A stretch of 64,000 bases of DNA, taken from NCBI RefSeq assembly GCF_041438805.1, contig NZ_CP109190.1, forward strand, positions 5,456,001-5,520,000, given 5' to 3'. The number at the start of each line of letters is the position of its first letter. Position 1 is the stretch's first letter. Position numbers and translations under genes: made by a program. This DNA is from Streptomyces sp. NBC_01707. GTDB taxonomy: Bacteria; Actinomycetota; Actinomycetes; Streptomycetales; Streptomycetaceae. Below, in pieces: positions 37,785 to 47,662 of this stretch. The notes beneath the pieces are model-generated. The model searched no databases. It was not told the DNA's origin and was given only the letters and a program-made list of their open reading frames with translations.

Positions 37785-38779
37785 GCGTTGGCCCCCGAGT
37801 ACTCCTTGCGGCGGGCGATGATGAGCCGGGCCGCGCCGTTGACCAGCAGGGTGAGGATGAAGAGGACGAGGCCGGAGGCGATCAGGGCGTCACGCCCGAA
37901 CTGGTCGGCCTCGTCGAACTTCGCGGCGATGTTCTGGGCGAACGTTCCGCCGCCGGGATTCAGCACATGTGCCGAGATGAGGAAGCTCGGGGACAGGACC
38001 GTGGCGACGGCCATCGTCTCGCCGAGTGCGCGGCCGAGGCCCAGCATCGACGCGGAGATCACGCCGGAGCGGCCGAAGGGCAGCACCGAGAGGCGGATGA
38101 CCTCCCAGCGGGTGGCGCCGAGAGCGAGGGCGGCTTCCTCGTTCATCCTCGGGACCTGGAGGAAGACCTCGCGGCTGACGCTCGTCACGATCGGCAGGAT
38201 CATGATCGCGAGCAGGATGCCGACGGTGAAGAGCGAGCGGGCGACGCCGACCTCGGTCTTGTCCAGTACGTACGTCCAGCCGAAGAACTGGTCGAGCCAG
38301 AGGTTCAGGCCCTCCAGGTACGGGACCAGGAAGAGGGCGCCCCAGATGCCGTACACGATGCTCGGCACTGCGGCGAGCAGGTCGACGACGTACGCGAGGG
38401 GCGCGGCCAGCTTGCGCGGCGCGTAGTGCGAGATGAAGAGGGCGATACCGACAGCGATCGGAACCGCGATGGCCATCGCGATGATCGAGCTGACGACTGT
38501 GCCGAAGAGCAGGACCGCGATACCGAAGACCGGCTTGTCGCCGACCGGGTTCCAGTCCAGCGTGGTGAAGAAGTTGCCCTGGTCCTCGGAGACGGCGAGG
38601 GTCGCGCGATACGTAAGGAACACGGCGATCGACGCCATGATCAGGAGCAGCAGAATGCCTGAACCCCGTGAGAGGCCCAGGAAGATTTTGTCGCCTGCGC
38701 GTCCGGGGGCCTTGGGCCTGGCGCGCTTGCGCTGCACCGGGCGCGCCGGTGGCGTATCTATCGGTGTGGTGGAAGCCAT
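37781..38779 (-). CDS. pstC: Phosphate ABC transporter permease PstC
   Basis: 332 residues from MASTTPIDTPP; the open frame upstream to 38872 is Pro/Gly-rich and would cross the intercistronic hairpin. About six membrane helices. The EAA loop is NEEAALALGATRWEVIRLSVLP, then GLGRALGETMAVATVLS, as in PstC. A basic Pro-rich cytoplasmic N-terminus (RKRARPKAPGRAGDK) is seen. Confidence 0.96.
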   Translation of the reverse strand: MASTTPIDTPPARPVQRKRARPKAPGRAGDKIFLGLSRGSGILLLLIMASIAVFLTYRATLAVSEDQGNFFTTLDWNPVGDKPVFGIAVLLFGTVVSSIIAMAIAVPIAVGIALFISHYAPRKLAAPLAYVVDLLAAVPSIVYGIWGALFLVPYLEGLNLWLDQFFGWTYVLDKTEVGVARSLFTVGILLAIMILPIVTSVSREVFLQVPRMNEEAALALGATRWEVIRLSVLPFGRSGVISASMLGLGRALGETMAVATVLSPSFLISAHVLNPGGGTFAQNIAAKFDEADQFGRDALIASGLVLFILTLLVNGAARLIIARRKEYSGANA

Positions 38780-38852
38780 GGTCTTTCCGGTCTGTGTGGG
38801 GGAGCGGTGTCGCTCCCCTGGCGGCGGTGCACCGGATGGGGTGGGGCGGCGG

Positions 38853-38881
38853 GCCGGCCCGGAGGGGTGCACCGGGCCGGC
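38853..38881 (-). terminator. Intercistronic hairpin between pstS and pstC
   Basis: GCCGGCCCGG (38853-38862) and CCGGGCCGGC (38872-38881) form a 10-bp perfect stem with a 9-base loop. There is no U-tract. It probably makes partial termination or protects the pstS message, giving more binding protein than permease. Confidence 0.6.
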
Positions 38882-38936
38882 TGCCGTGTGTTGCCTGTGG
38901 AGCTGATTCAGCTGGTGTTACGGGTGTTGCTTCTGG

Positions 38937-40073
38937 TTACGAGAGGGACGCGATGGTCTCGCGGACCTTGGCGTTGATCTCGGTCGGGATCGGCGCGTAA
39001 CCGGCGTCGGTGAGGAGCTTCTGGCCCTCGTCACCGGCGGTGTAGTTGAGGAAGGACTTGACCGTGGAGAGCGTCTCGGCCTTGTTGCCCGTGTCGCAGA
39101 CGACCTCGTACGTCACCAGGACGATCGGGTAGGCACCCTCGGCCTTGGTGGTGTAGTCGAGGTCGAGCGCCAGGTCCTTGCCGGTGCCCGCGATCTTGGC
39201 GGCGGCGATGGCCTTGGAGGCGTTCTCCGAGGAGGCCTTGACCGGGGCGGCGCCACCGGTGTTGATGTCGACCGTGGAGATGGACTGCGAAGAGGCGTAC
39301 GAGAGCTCGAAGTAACCGATCGAGCCGTCGACCTGCTTCACCTGGGCGGCGACTCCGGCGGAGCCGGACGCGGCCTGGCCACCGGGGGCCGGCCACTTCT
39401 TCTCGGGCTCGTACTTCCAGTCGCTCGGCGCGGTGGCGGCGAGGTACTTGCCGAGGTTCTGCGTGGTGCCGGAGTCCTCGGAGCGGTGGAAGGCCTGGAT
39501 CGCCTTGTTCGGAAGCTTCACGCCGTCGTTGAGCTTGGCGATCGCGGTGTCGTTCCACTTCTTGATCTTGCCGTCGAAGATCTTGGCAAGGGTGGGGGCG
39601 TCCAGCGTCAGGCTGTCGACACCCTCGAGGTGGAAGCCGATCGCGATCGGGCCGCCGACCATCGGGAGGTTGATGCCCTGGCCGGTCTTGCAGATCTTCT
39701 TCGAGTCGGCGACCTCTTCGGGCTTCAGCGCCGAGTCGGAGCCGGCGAAGCCGACGGTGCCCTGGTTGAAGGCGATGATGCCCTCACCGGAGGACGACGC
39801 CTTGTAGTTGATCTCCACGCCCTTGCAGCCGGCCATGTAGTCCTTGACCCAGAGGTCCATGGCGTTCTTCTGTGCGCTGGAGCCGGATGCGAGCAGCTGA
39901 CCCTTGGCGTCGTCGCACTTCACGTCGGACGCGGCGCTCGTCTTCTCGCCGCTGCCGCCGGTGGTGCTGCCGGTGTTGTTGTCCGAACCGCACGCCGTGA
40001 GGACCAGGGCGCTGGAGACGGCGAGGGCACCGAGCGCGGTGGCACGAAGCCGGTTCTTGCGCTGAAGCTTCAC
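38937..40073 (-). CDS. pstS: Phosphate-binding lipoprotein PstS
   Basis: 378 residues. The signal ends in lipobox LTAC (Cys28). The ligand region has ASGSSAQKNAMDLWV near residue 62, AGSDSALKPEE, and FHRSEDSGTTQNLGKYL, the PstS phosphate-binding loop. It captures phosphate outside the membrane for PstCAB. A clear PHO box lies 137 bases upstream of the start, so PhoP control under phosphate limitation is expected. Confidence 0.97.
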   Translation of the reverse strand: MKLQRKNRLRATALGALAVSSALVLTACGSDNNTGSTTGGSGEKTSAASDVKCDDAKGQLLASGSSAQKNAMDLWVKDYMAGCKGVEINYKASSSGEGIIAFNQGTVGFAGSDSALKPEEVADSKKICKTGQGINLPMVGGPIAIGFHLEGVDSLTLDAPTLAKIFDGKIKKWNDTAIAKLNDGVKLPNKAIQAFHRSEDSGTTQNLGKYLAATAPSDWKYEPEKKWPAPGGQAASGSAGVAAQVKQVDGSIGYFELSYASSQSISTVDINTGGAAPVKASSENASKAIAAAKIAGTGKDLALDLDYTTKAEGAYPIVLVTYEVVCDTGNKAETLSTVKSFLNYTAGDEGQKLLTDAGYAPIPTEINAKVRETIASLS

Positions 40074-40209
40074 TTTCGGGTTTTTCCTTCCAGGAGCCGC
40101 CGAGGTCTTGTTCGTTCTACGACGGCGTGCGATGTGGTGGGTGGTGCGGCGTTTCGCCGCGCACCGTGCACTGCCGAAATTAGGCAGAACAGGTGAAGTG
40201 GCCTACGGG

Positions 40210-40231
40210 GGAGAGTGAACGGAAGGTGAAC
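40210..40231 (-). promoter_or_regulatory. PHO box (PhoP binding site) of pstS
   Basis: On the minus strand the site reads GTTCACCTTCC then GTTCACTCTCC: two adjacent 11-bp direct repeat units beginning with the GTTCAC core known for Streptomyces PhoP. It lies 137-158 bases upstream of the pstS start codon. Confidence 0.9.
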
Positions 40232-40351
40232 CGTGGCGGGCGGTGCGGTGCGGCCATCGCGTTGCGGTTGCGGGATGAGCGCGGAGCGTGTGGTGAACGG
40301 GGCCCGGTGTGGCCCACGGCCCCTCGATCGCCGGGTGGCTTGAAAGCGCCC

Positions 40352-40765
40352 CTATGCCGTCGGCGGGGCGGTCAGCAGTGCGTCCAGCAAGGCGCGGTCA
40401 CGGGGCTGGGTGAGGCGGGTGCGGGCCGCTTCCGGGGAGAGCCAGAGGATGCGGTCCACCTCGTCGCCCGGGACGAACGCGCCGTCCGTCGCCTCGGCCG
40501 CCCAGTACGTGACTTCCTTGGGCCGGCCGTTCGCGACGTACCGGACGGTGGGCAGCGGGGCACCCGGTACGCAGTGGTGCCCGGTCTCCTCGAGGACCTC
40601 GCGCAGGGCGGCGTCCCTCGCCGGCTCGCCACGCTTGAGCTTGCCCTTCGGGTGCGACCAGTCGTCGTAGCGGGGCCGGTGGACCAGGCAGATCTCCAGC
40701 TCTCCGGAGTGCGGCGACCGGCGCCACAGCACGCACCCCGCGGCCTGCACGGCCGTACCGGTCAT
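40352..40765 (-). CDS. Nudix hydrolase (MutT-like)
   Basis: 137 residues. The Nudix box fits G-x5-E-x7-REVLEETG (GKLKRGE at the start, REVLEETG at the end), preceded by a KRGE-type loop WSHPKGK. Substrate unknown; such proteins next to CHAD and PPK genes may act on diadenosine or inositol polyphosphates. The start overlaps the CHAD stop by 4 bases. On the evidence of gene order it belongs to a ppk-CHAD-nudix operon. Confidence 0.93.
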   Translation of the reverse strand: MTGTAVQAAGCVLWRRSPHSGELEICLVHRPRYDDWSHPKGKLKRGEPARDAALREVLEETGHHCVPGAPLPTVRYVANGRPKEVTYWAAEATDGAFVPGDEVDRILWLSPEAARTRLTQPRDRALLDALLTAPPTA

Positions 40766-41829
40766 GGCGCGGTCACGGCCGCCGCATACGGCCAGGTCTC
40801 ACGGAAAACCCCACGGGCCGTCTCCACCTCGTGCCGCTGGTCGGCGTGGAGCACCCCCAGGGCGTACGCGGTGGCCGGCGCGATCCGGGGTGTGCGGGCC
40901 GCCGCTGCCGCCGCCGCGGCCGCCTCCGCCGCGTCCCGGTGCACGTCGAGCGCGTGCCCGGGCGCGGCCAGGACCGGGTCGGGGGTGCCGCGTACCACCT
41001 CGTGGGCATACCGGTGCAGTCGCAGCAGAAGGCGGGTCTGGTGCCAGGGCGCGTCGTACGCCTCGTTGTACGGCTCGACCGCCTCGTCCGCCGGGAGCGC
41101 GGCCACCGCACCGAGCAGCCGCTGTTCGGCGCGGTCGGCGGGCCCGTGCAGCATCTCGACGGCCGGGGCGCCGGCCGCGGCGGAGAGCGGGACCTCGGAG
41201 GCGAGCAGGGCGACCGCGTCGGCGACGGCGTGGAACCGGGACGAGCCGAGCGCCTGGAGCGCCGTCGAGTGCGCGCGGGTCCTGGCGAGGGTCAGCTGTC
41301 GCTCCAGCAGCGCCCCGGCCCGGGCCGCGCCGACATCGAGCGCGGCACGTTCCTTGGCGTGGACGACGGCCTGCTGGGCGACTTCGTGCTGGGCGGCATC
41401 GGTGTCGCGGGGTGCGCTGCCCGTGGTCTTCGCGCGGGGCGCGGGCAGCGCGGTGCCGGACAGGGCGTGCAGCGCGTCCAGCAGCCGGGTGAGCCGGGTC
41501 GCGTACGCGTGCTCGCGGGCCAAGGTGCCGGAGAGCCAGGCCAGTTCCGTACGGAGCTGTTCCGCCCAGCCCGGTTCCAGTGCCGAGCGGAAGGTGTGCA
41601 GGGTGCCGCTGATGCGGCGGGCCGACCGGCGCAGGGCGCAGGCGGCCTCTTCGGCGGCGACGGACCCGGCGTCGGTGGGAGCGCTGTTCTCGTGGAGCAG
41701 CCGCAGGCTCCGCAGGAAGTCCGCGGCCTGTTCCTGCAGGTAGGGGCCGAGGACCGCGCCCGCGGACACGTCCGTCCGGGTCGTCGTCTGGGGGTCAGGG
41801 CGTCGCACGCCGGCGCCTCCGGGCGTCAA
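40762..41829 (-). CDS. CHAD domain protein
   Basis: 355 residues, helical and rich in Ala, Arg and His. The CHAD pattern includes [21 protein letters not shown] (His/Arg row that binds the phosphate chain) near residue 60 and [15 protein letters not shown] near 285. CHAD proteins bind polyphosphate. Its ATG overlaps the last 35 bases of ppk. The overlap with ppk and nudix strengthens a polyphosphate role. Confidence 0.88.
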   Translation of the reverse strand: MTPGGAGVRRPDPQTTTRTDVSAGAVLGPYLQEQAADFLRSLRLLHENSAPTDAGSVAAEEAACALRRSARRISGTLHTFRSALEPGWAEQLRTELAWLSGTLAREHAYATRLTRLLDALHALSGTALPAPRAKTTGSAPRDTDAAQHEVAQQAVVHAKERAALDVGAARAGALLERQLTLARTRAHSTALQALGSSRFHAVADAVALLASEVPLSAAAGAPAVEMLHGPADRAEQRLLGAVAALPADEAVEPYNEAYDAPWHQTRLLLRLHRYAHEVVRGTPDPVLAAPGHALDVHRDAAEAAAAAAAAARTPRIAPATAYALGVLHADQRHEVETARGVFRETWPYAAAVTAP

Positions 41830-44041
41830 TGAGCATTTCCTGGACGTGCCGCAGCGGCTGGCCGTCCGCGTCCGTGGCGTGCCGGGTCCAGTTCCCGTCG
41901 GGACCGAGGTGCCAGGAAGAGGTGGTGTCGGCCATACCTGTCTCCAGGAGCCGGCTGAGCGCGACGCGGTGGGCGGGGTCCGTGACGCGGACCAGCGCTT
42001 CGATCCGGCGGTCGAGGTTGCGGTGCATCATGTCGGCGCTGCCGAACCACACTTCGGGTTCGCCGCCGTTGCCGAACGAGAAGACCCGGGAGTGTTCGAG
42101 GAAGCGGCCCAGTATCGAGCGGACCCGGATGTTCTCGGAGAGGCCGGGGACGCCGGGGCGGATCGCGCAGATGCCGCGTACCCAGATGTCCACCGGCACG
42201 CCCGCCTGGGCGGCCCGGTAGCAGGCGTCGATGATCGCTTCGTCGACCATCGAGTTGACCTTGAAGCGCACGTAGGCGGGGCGCCCGGCTCGCTGGTGCG
42301 CGATCTCCTTGTTTATGCGGGAGATGAGTCCGTCGCGCAGGGACTTCGGGGCGACGAGCAGCCGACGGTACGTCTCGCGGCGGGAGTAGCCGGAGAGCCG
42401 GTTGAACAGGTCGGAGAGATCCGCCCCGACCTGCGGGTCCGCGGTCAGCAGGCCGAGGTCCTCGTACAGCCGCGCCGTCTTCGGGTGGTAGTTGCCGGTC
42501 CCGACGTGCGAGTAGCGGCGCAGCGTGTCGCCCTCCTGGCGGACCACGAGCGAGAGCTTGCAGTGGGTCTTCAGCCCGACGAGGCCGTAGACGACATGGC
42601 AGCCGGCCTCCTCCAGCTTGCGCGCCCACTTGATGTTGGCCTGCTCGTCGAAGCGGGCCTTGATCTCGACGAGCACGAGGACCTGCTTGCCGGACTCGGC
42701 GGCGTCGATCAGCGCGTCGACTATCGGTGAGTCGCCCGAGGTCCGGTACAGCGTCTGCTTGATCGCGAGGACGTCCGGGTCACCCGCGGCCTGCTCCAGG
42801 AACGCCTGGACGGAGGTGGAGAACGAGTCGTACGGGTGGTGCAGCAGCACGTCGCGTTCGCGCAGCGCGGCGAAGATGTCCGGTGCGGAGGCGGACTCGA
42901 CCTCGGCGAGATCGCGGTGGGTGCCCGCGATGAACTTGGGGAACTTCAGCTCCGGCCGGTCCAGCGACGCTATGCCGAACAGTCCGGTGAGGTCGAGCGG
43001 TCCGGGCAGCGGGTAGACCTCGGCGTCGGACACCTTGAGCTCGCGGACCAGCAGGTCCAGGACGTACGGGTCGATGGACTCCTCGACCTCCAGGCGCACC
43101 GGCGGGCCGAAACGGCGCCGCATGAGCTCCTTCTCCAGGGCCTTGAGGAGGTTCTCGGCGTCGTCCTCCTCGACCTCCAGGTCCTCGTTCCGGGTGACCC
43201 GGAACATGTGGTGGGCAAGGACTTCCATGCCCGGGAAGAGCTCTTCCAGATGCGCGGCGATGATGTCCTCGATGGGGACGTACCGCTGCGGAGACGCCTC
43301 CAGGAACCGGGTCAGCAGCGGCGGCACCTTGACGCGGGCGAAGTGGCGGTGGCCGCTCACCGGGTTGCGTACGACGACCGCGAGGTTCAGGGAGAGGCCC
43401 GAGATGTACGGGAACGGGTGCGCCGGGTCGACGGCCAGCGGCGTCAGTACCGGGAAGACCCGCTGCCGGAAGAAGGTGAACAGGCGGGCCTGTTCCTTCT
43501 CGGTCAGCTCCGGCCAGCGGATCAGCTGGATGCCCTCGTCGGAAAGTGCGGGCGCGATGTCCTGCTGGTAGCAGGCGGCGTGCCGGGCCATGAGCTCGCG
43601 CGACCGGGTCCAGATCAGGTCGAGGACCTCGCGGGGCTGCAGGCCGGAGGCGGAGCGGGTGGCGACGCCGGTCGCGATACGGCGCTTGAGACCCGCCACC
43701 CGGACCATGAAGAACTCGTCCAGGTTAGAGGCGAAGATGGCGAGGAAATTCGCCCGTTCGAGGAGGGGCGTAGCGGGGTCCTCGGCCAGTTCCAGCACTC
43801 GCTCGTTGAAGGCGAGCCAACTGCGCTCCCGGTCCAGGAACCGGCCATGGGGCAGCTCGTCGCCGTCGACATCGGGTTCGTACGCATCCGCGTCCGCGTC
43901 GAGGTCGGGATCGAGGTCGGCGGCGGTGGAAAGTCCGCCGTTCGCCGAGGCGACGGCATGCGGACGGTGCGCGGCGAGAGAGCCGATGGACGGCTGCGCG
44001 GCGGGCTGCACCGGGACCTCGGAGCTGGGCTGCTGGCTCAT
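41795..44041 (-). CDS. ppk: Polyphosphate kinase 1
   Basis: 748 residues from the ATG of [10 protein letters not shown]. The N-terminal [21 protein letters not shown] and [16 protein letters not shown] are PPK signatures. The autophosphorylated His is His512 in [11 protein letters not shown], corresponding to E. coli His435, and [14 protein letters not shown] holds the second conserved His. An acidic extension at residues 40-62 is Asp-rich. It makes polyphosphate from ATP reversibly. The frame is open upstream to 44473 but that part is Arg/Pro-rich and covers a terminator. Confidence 0.97.
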   Translation of the reverse strand: MSQQPSSEVPVQPAAQPSIGSLAAHRPHAVASANGGLSTAADLDPDLDADADAYEPDVDGDELPHGRFLDRERSWLAFNERVLELAEDPATPLLERANFLAIFASNLDEFFMVRVAGLKRRIATGVATRSASGLQPREVLDLIWTRSRELMARHAACYQQDIAPALSDEGIQLIRWPELTEKEQARLFTFFRQRVFPVLTPLAVDPAHPFPYISGLSLNLAVVVRNPVSGHRHFARVKVPPLLTRFLEASPQRYVPIEDIIAAHLEELFPGMEVLAHHMFRVTRNEDLEVEEDDAENLLKALEKELMRRRFGPPVRLEVEESIDPYVLDLLVRELKVSDAEVYPLPGPLDLTGLFGIASLDRPELKFPKFIAGTHRDLAEVESASAPDIFAALRERDVLLHHPYDSFSTSVQAFLEQAAGDPDVLAIKQTLYRTSGDSPIVDALIDAAESGKQVLVLVEIKARFDEQANIKWARKLEEAGCHVVYGLVGLKTHCKLSLVVRQEGDTLRRYSHVGTGNYHPKTARLYEDLGLLTADPQVGADLSDLFNRLSGYSRRETYRRLLVAPKSLRDGLISRINKEIAHQRAGRPAYVRFKVNSMVDEAIIDACYRAAQAGVPVDIWVRGICAIRPGVPGLSENIRVRSILGRFLEHSRVFSFGNGGEPEVWFGSADMMHRNLDRRIEALVRVTDPAHRVALSRLLETGMADTTSSWHLGPDGNWTRHATDADGQPLRHVQEMLIDARRRRRATP

Positions 44042-44260
44042 GGCCCTATTGTTCCGCGCGGAAGGCCCCTGGGGCGCGTCGGACGGTACGGAGATCGCGG
44101 GAATCGCACGGTCTCTGCCGGGAATTTTCCCGTTGCGGGGGGTCGGCACAGCTGGCTGCATCCTGAGAGGGTTGCAAGCGCGTCTGAATGGCCGGTAACG
44201 GCGACATGACGTGCAGGAAGCGGTGTAGCGGGTGCGCAGTTGCGGCGGCGGGCCGCCTGT

Positions 44261-44299
44261 GCGGGGTCCGGGCCGCCCCCTGTGCGGCCCGGACCCCGC
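44261..44299 (-). terminator. Strong hairpin terminator after the ABC transporter operon
   Basis: A 16-bp perfect stem, GCGGGGTCCGGGCCGC (44261-44276) with GCGGCCCGGACCCCGC (44284-44299), loop CCCCTGT. It lies 18 bases past the permease stop and upstream of ppk. Confidence 0.88.
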
Positions 44300-44316
44300 T
44301 GGTAGGTCGGGGCGGA

Positions 44317-45309
44317 TCAGCCGTGGCGGCGGCGCAGCACGCGGAAGGCGAGGGCGACGGCAGCGGCGGCGAGGACGAGCAGGATGCCGGTCTCGACCAG
44401 CTGGAGCGGCCAGAAGTGCGAGGCGGGGTGGTAGTCGGCGAAGTTCGTGATGCCGCCCCGGTTGCGCAGGCAACTCGTGAAGGACTCCGGCGAGCCGGCC
44501 GGGATGCAGTCCTTCCAGTAGATCTCCTTGCCCGAGGCGGTGAGCATGCCCGACTCGGTGTACCAGGCGTCACCGCTCGGGTAGTCGCCACCGAGGGCGC
44601 GGACGGTCGGCCAGAGCTCGTAGCGGCGCTTGCCGAACCCGAGCATGACCGTGCCCAGGACGAGGGCCGTGAGGCTCATGGACAGGACGGTACGGCGTAC
44701 CACCACGGCGCACAGGGCGCCGACGGCCACGGCCAGCAGCGCATATCCGAACACGACCGGCCCGATGGCCGGGTAGACGCCCTGAGCGGACCAGGTGAGC
44801 CCGGACGGATACGGGCTCTCGAGCAGGTACGACCGGCCCCAGCGGTAGACGAGGACCAGAACGGTCATCCCGGCGGTCGCCAGGGCCGCAGGCAGGGCGA
44901 GCCGGGCCGCCAGCCACTGGGCCGGGGAGGCCGACTGGGCCCAGGCGAGCCGGAACGTGCCGCTCTCCAGCTCGCGGGCGATCAGCGGTCCGGCGACGAA
45001 GACGCCGACGAGCCCGGCGAGCAGCAGGACGGCCGTACCACCGCTCGCCAGATAGTTCTCGCCGGCCGTGCGGGCGTATGTGGTCAGGTAGGAGCCGTCG
45101 CCGCAGCGGGTGGTGTCGCCGTCGGCGCAGCGTTCGGCCGAGCTCGCGACCGCGACCCAGATCCGGAGCCCGACCACGATGCCGATGCCCAGCACCAGCA
45201 GCGCGCAGGCCGCCCACAGGGAGCGGCGGTGCTGGCGGAGGAGGACGCGGATGGGGCCCCGCAACCCGGCGGCGGGTGCGGCGGGTGCACGCAGACCGAT
45301 GGCGCTCAT
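44317..45309 (-). CDS. ABC-2-type transporter permease
   Basis: 330 residues with about six membrane helices and a large extracellular loop near residues 80-95 and another near 235-290 that contain Cys ([27 protein letters not shown]). The segment [20 protein letters not shown] is typical of ABC-2 permeases. Its start overlaps the ATPase stop by 4 bases. It is last of a GntR-ATPase-permease operon, a YtrA-like arrangement linked to envelope or antibiotic stress. Confidence 0.85.
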   Translation of the reverse strand: MSAIGLRAPAAPAAGLRGPIRVLLRQHRRSLWAACALLVLGIGIVVGLRIWVAVASSAERCADGDTTRCGDGSYLTTYARTAGENYLASGGTAVLLLAGLVGVFVAGPLIARELESGTFRLAWAQSASPAQWLAARLALPAALATAGMTVLVLVYRWGRSYLLESPYPSGLTWSAQGVYPAIGPVVFGYALLAVAVGALCAVVVRRTVLSMSLTALVLGTVMLGFGKRRYELWPTVRALGGDYPSGDAWYTESGMLTASGKEIYWKDCIPAGSPESFTSCLRNRGGITNFADYHPASHFWPLQLVETGILLVLAAAAVALAFRVLRRRHG

Positions 45310-46202
45310 ACGGCAGCCACCTCCCTGCCGGCCTCGGCGCTCGGCATCAGCAGCGCCGGTGCCTCCGGTGACCGGAGATGCGCCAGCAGCAGCTCCTCGA
45401 GCGACGGTTCCACGGTCTCCCAGGCCGAGTCGTCCACCGGGCCCTCCCTCCGTACCAGTGCGGTCAGCTGCCGTCCCGTCGTGCGGGACTCGACGACGGT
45501 GTGCGGTGCCAGGTCCCGTACCGGACCCGTCAGCAGGGCGTGCGCGGCGAGGATGTCCTCCGTCTCGCCGCCGAGGCGAACCCGGCCGCCGTCGACGAGC
45601 AGGAGGTAGTCGCAGGCACCCTCCAGCTCGGCGAGGATGTGCGAGGACATCACGATGGTGGTGGCGTGCTCGGCGGCCTCCGCCATCAGGACGCCCATCA
45701 GTTGGTGGCGGGCGAGCGGGTCGAGGTCGGCCATCGGCTCGTCGAGCAGCAGCAGTTCGGGTCGCTTGCCGAGTGCGAGGGCGAGTGCCAGGCGGGTGCG
45801 CTGTCCGCCGGAGAGCGTACGGACCCTGGCGTCCCCGGGCAGGTCCCCGATGACGCGCTCGGCGACGGCCTGGTCCCAGGTGGCGGGGTTCAGCTCGGCG
45901 CCCGCCCAGAGCGTCTCGGTGACCGTCAACTGCGGGTACAGCGGCTTGTCCTGGGCCACGAACGCCATCCTGGACCGCGCCTCAGCGGGGGTGGTGCCCA
46001 GGATCCGGACCGTTCCCTCGACCGGCCGCAGGAACCCGGCGGCGAGGGCGAGCAGGGTGGACTTGCCTGCGCCGTTGGGCCCGACGAGCGCGCACACGCG
46101 CCCCGTGGGCAGCCGGAACGAGCAGCCGCGCAGCGCCCACCCCCCGGCCCTGCGCCGGTACTTCATGCCGAGGCCGTTCGCCTCGATCGCAGCGCCTGTC
46201 AT
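45306..46202 (-). CDS. ABC transporter ATP-binding protein
   Basis: 298 residues. Walker A GPNGAGKST, Q-loop AFVAQDKPLYPQLTV, signature LSGGQRTR, Walker B LLLLDEPMADLDP, H-loop MSSHILAELE. A C-terminal extension of about 80 residues ends RSPEAPALLMPSAEAG. It pairs with the permease at 44317 and is coupled to the GntR gene by a 4-base overlap. Confidence 0.93.
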   Translation of the reverse strand: MTGAAIEANGLGMKYRRRAGGWALRGCSFRLPTGRVCALVGPNGAGKSTLLALAAGFLRPVEGTVRILGTTPAEARSRMAFVAQDKPLYPQLTVTETLWAGAELNPATWDQAVAERVIGDLPGDARVRTLSGGQRTRLALALALGKRPELLLLDEPMADLDPLARHQLMGVLMAEAAEHATTIVMSSHILAELEGACDYLLLVDGGRVRLGGETEDILAAHALLTGPVRDLAPHTVVESRTTGRQLTALVRREGPVDDSAWETVEPSLEELLLAHLRSPEAPALLMPSAEAGREVAAV

Positions 46203-46606
46203 GTGTGGCTGTCCCCCTTGAACGTGCTGTCCAGTACGGCGGTGAAGAGCGCGTTCATGTCGTCGCGCTCCAGTCCCGCCTCCCGCGCCCGGCGGGCCCA
46301 GTCGGTGAGTTCGCCCCGCAGGGGCGTGTCCGTGGTGGCCGTGGAACCGAGGGTCCGGCGCACGAACGTGCCGAGCCCGCGCCGGGCCTCGACGAGACCT
46401 TCGCGCTCCAGCTCCCGGTAGGCCTTGAGCACGGTGTTCGGGTTGATGGCGGTGGCCTCGACGACCTCGCGTGCGGTGGGCAGCCGGTCGCCGGGCTCCA
46501 GCAGGCCGAGGCGGAGGGCCTGTTTGGTCTGCTGGACGATCTGGAGGTACGTGGCGACGCCGCTGCGCCGGTCGATGCGGAACTCGACCGCTGCGGACTC
46601 TGCCAT
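46199..46606 (-). CDS. GntR-family (YtrA subfamily) regulator
   Basis: 135 residues from the ATG of MAESAAVEF with AAGGGG upstream. The winged helix GDRLPTAREVVEATAINPNT followed by VLKAYRELEREGLVE is the GntR DNA-binding domain; the short C-terminal tail (about 40 residues) is the YtrA type. It is first in the operon with an ABC transporter and has a perfect inverted repeat immediately upstream of its start, so it likely represses its own operon. Confidence 0.93.
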   Translation of the reverse strand: MAESAAVEFRIDRRSGVATYLQIVQQTKQALRLGLLEPGDRLPTAREVVEATAINPNTVLKAYRELEREGLVEARRGLGTFVRRTLGSTATTDTPLRGELTDWARRAREAGLERDDMNALFTAVLDSTFKGDSHT

Positions 46607-46612
46607 GTTCAC

Positions 46613-46640
46613 CCCTTTCACTAATTGAGTAGTGAAAGGG
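46613..46640. promoter_or_regulatory. GntR/YtrA operator
   Basis: CCCTTTCACTA (46613-46623), spacer ATTGAG, TAGTGAAAGGG (46630-46640): 11-bp perfect inverted repeat. It ends 7 bases before the start codon of the regulator gene, so repressor binding would cover the ribosome binding site DNA and probably the transcription start. Confidence 0.85.
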
Positions 46641-46651
46641 TGCCGAAAAGA

Positions 46652-46679
46652 AGGGGCGGCGTCAAGGGACGCCGCCCCT
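46652..46679 (-). terminator. Hairpin terminator after mshD
   Basis: AGGGGCGGCGTC (46652-46663), loop AAGG, GACGCCGCCCCT (46668-46679); on the minus strand the stem is followed by TCTTTTC. It ends the mshD transcript before the GntR operator. Confidence 0.85.
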
Positions 46680-46738
46680 CGGGAAAGCCGTGTCGCCCAG
46701 GGCTCAGGGCGGGCTGCTCAGGGCTCCGAACCGGCTTT

Positions 46739-47662
46739 TCAGGACTCCGTGCGGTACATCAGGTCCACCTCGTGGGTGGCGAAGCCCATCCGTTCGTACA
46801 CCGTCAGGGCCGCCTTGTTGTCCGCGTCCACGTAGAGCATCGCGGTCGGCAGCCCCTCTGCGGCCAGATGGCGCAGCCCGATCGCGGTGAGCGCCTTGCC
46901 GAGGCCGCCGCCCTGCGCGTCGGGCCGGATGCCGAGGACGTACACCTCGCCGAGTTGCTCCTCGGCGTGCACTTTGGTCCAGTGGAAACCGATCAGCTCG
47001 CCGTCGCGCTCGGCCAGGAAGAAGCCCTTCGGGTCGAACCACGGCTCCGACTTGCGGTCGTCCAGGTCGCGCTGGGTGAGCGTCCCCTGCTCGGGGTGGT
47101 GGGCGAAAGCGGCGCTGTTCACCGTGAGCCACGCGGCATCGTCCTGGCCGGGCACGAAGGTGCGGATGGTGACGCCAGGCGGCAGTACGGGCTCCGCCAT
47201 GTCCAGCGGGCTCAAGGTGCGGCGCAGCTGACGCAGCTCACGGAAGAGGGAGAGGCCGAGGACCTGGGCGAGGTGGCGCGCCGCGGACTTCCCGCCGTGC
47301 GCCCAGACGCGCAGCCGCTTCCCGGTCGCGGCGAGCAGGGCGGCACCCAGCGCCCGGCCGTGCCCCTGGCCGCGGTGCGCGGGGTGCACGACCAGCTCGG
47401 CGGCCGGCGCCTCGACGGGGTCGGTGTCCTCCAGCTGCGCGTACCCGACGAGGGTGCCCGAGCTGGTGAGCAGAAGGTGGCGCACACCCTCCCGGCGCCC
47501 GCCCCTGAGCTGCAGCCGGCCCTGCTCGGAGACCGCGGGCCTGCCGTCGGCGCGAGTCGCTTCGTCGAGCAGATCGAGAACGGCTCCGGCCTGGTCGGCG
47601 GAGAGCACGTCGAGCGTCCGGATCTCACGCCCGGGGGCGGGGAGGGGTACATCAGTCGTCAT
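46739..47662 (-). CDS. mshD: Mycothiol synthase
   Basis: 307 residues from MTTDVPLPAP. Two tandem GNAT domains: the first has VVHPAHRGQGHGRALGAALL; the second has VLGIRPDAQGGGLGKALTAI and DADNKAALTVYERMGF, with SEPWFDPKGFFLAERDG between, as in MshD. The enzyme acetylates Cys-GlcN-Ins to give mycothiol, the major actinobacterial thiol. A longer frame to 47800 exists but has no binding site for the ribosome and a poorer start. Confidence 0.95.
   Translation of the reverse strand: MTTDVPLPAPGREIRTLDVLSADQAGAVLDLLDEATRADGRPAVSEQGRLQLRGGRREGVRHLLLTSSGTLVGYAQLEDTDPVEAPAAELVVHPAHRGQGHGRALGAALLAATGKRLRVWAHGGKSAARHLAQVLGLSLFRELRQLRRTLSPLDMAEPVLPPGVTIRTFVPGQDDAAWLTVNSAAFAHHPEQGTLTQRDLDDRKSEPWFDPKGFFLAERDGELIGFHWTKVHAEEQLGEVYVLGIRPDAQGGGLGKALTAIGLRHLAAEGLPTAMLYVDADNKAALTVYERMGFATHEVDLMYRTES

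Noticed and set aside
36057..38426. A 789-codon plus-strand open frame through pstB, pstA and pstC
   Set aside because: It is the antisense shadow of three unmistakable transporter genes; it has the Arg/Gly/Asp-rich composition typical of reverse frames in high-GC DNA.
44180..44205. A weak PHO-box-like pair upstream of ppk (GTTACC and ATTCAG on the minus strand)
   Set aside because: It matches the GTTCACC repeats poorly. PhoP control of ppk is known in Streptomyces, but this site alone does not support it.
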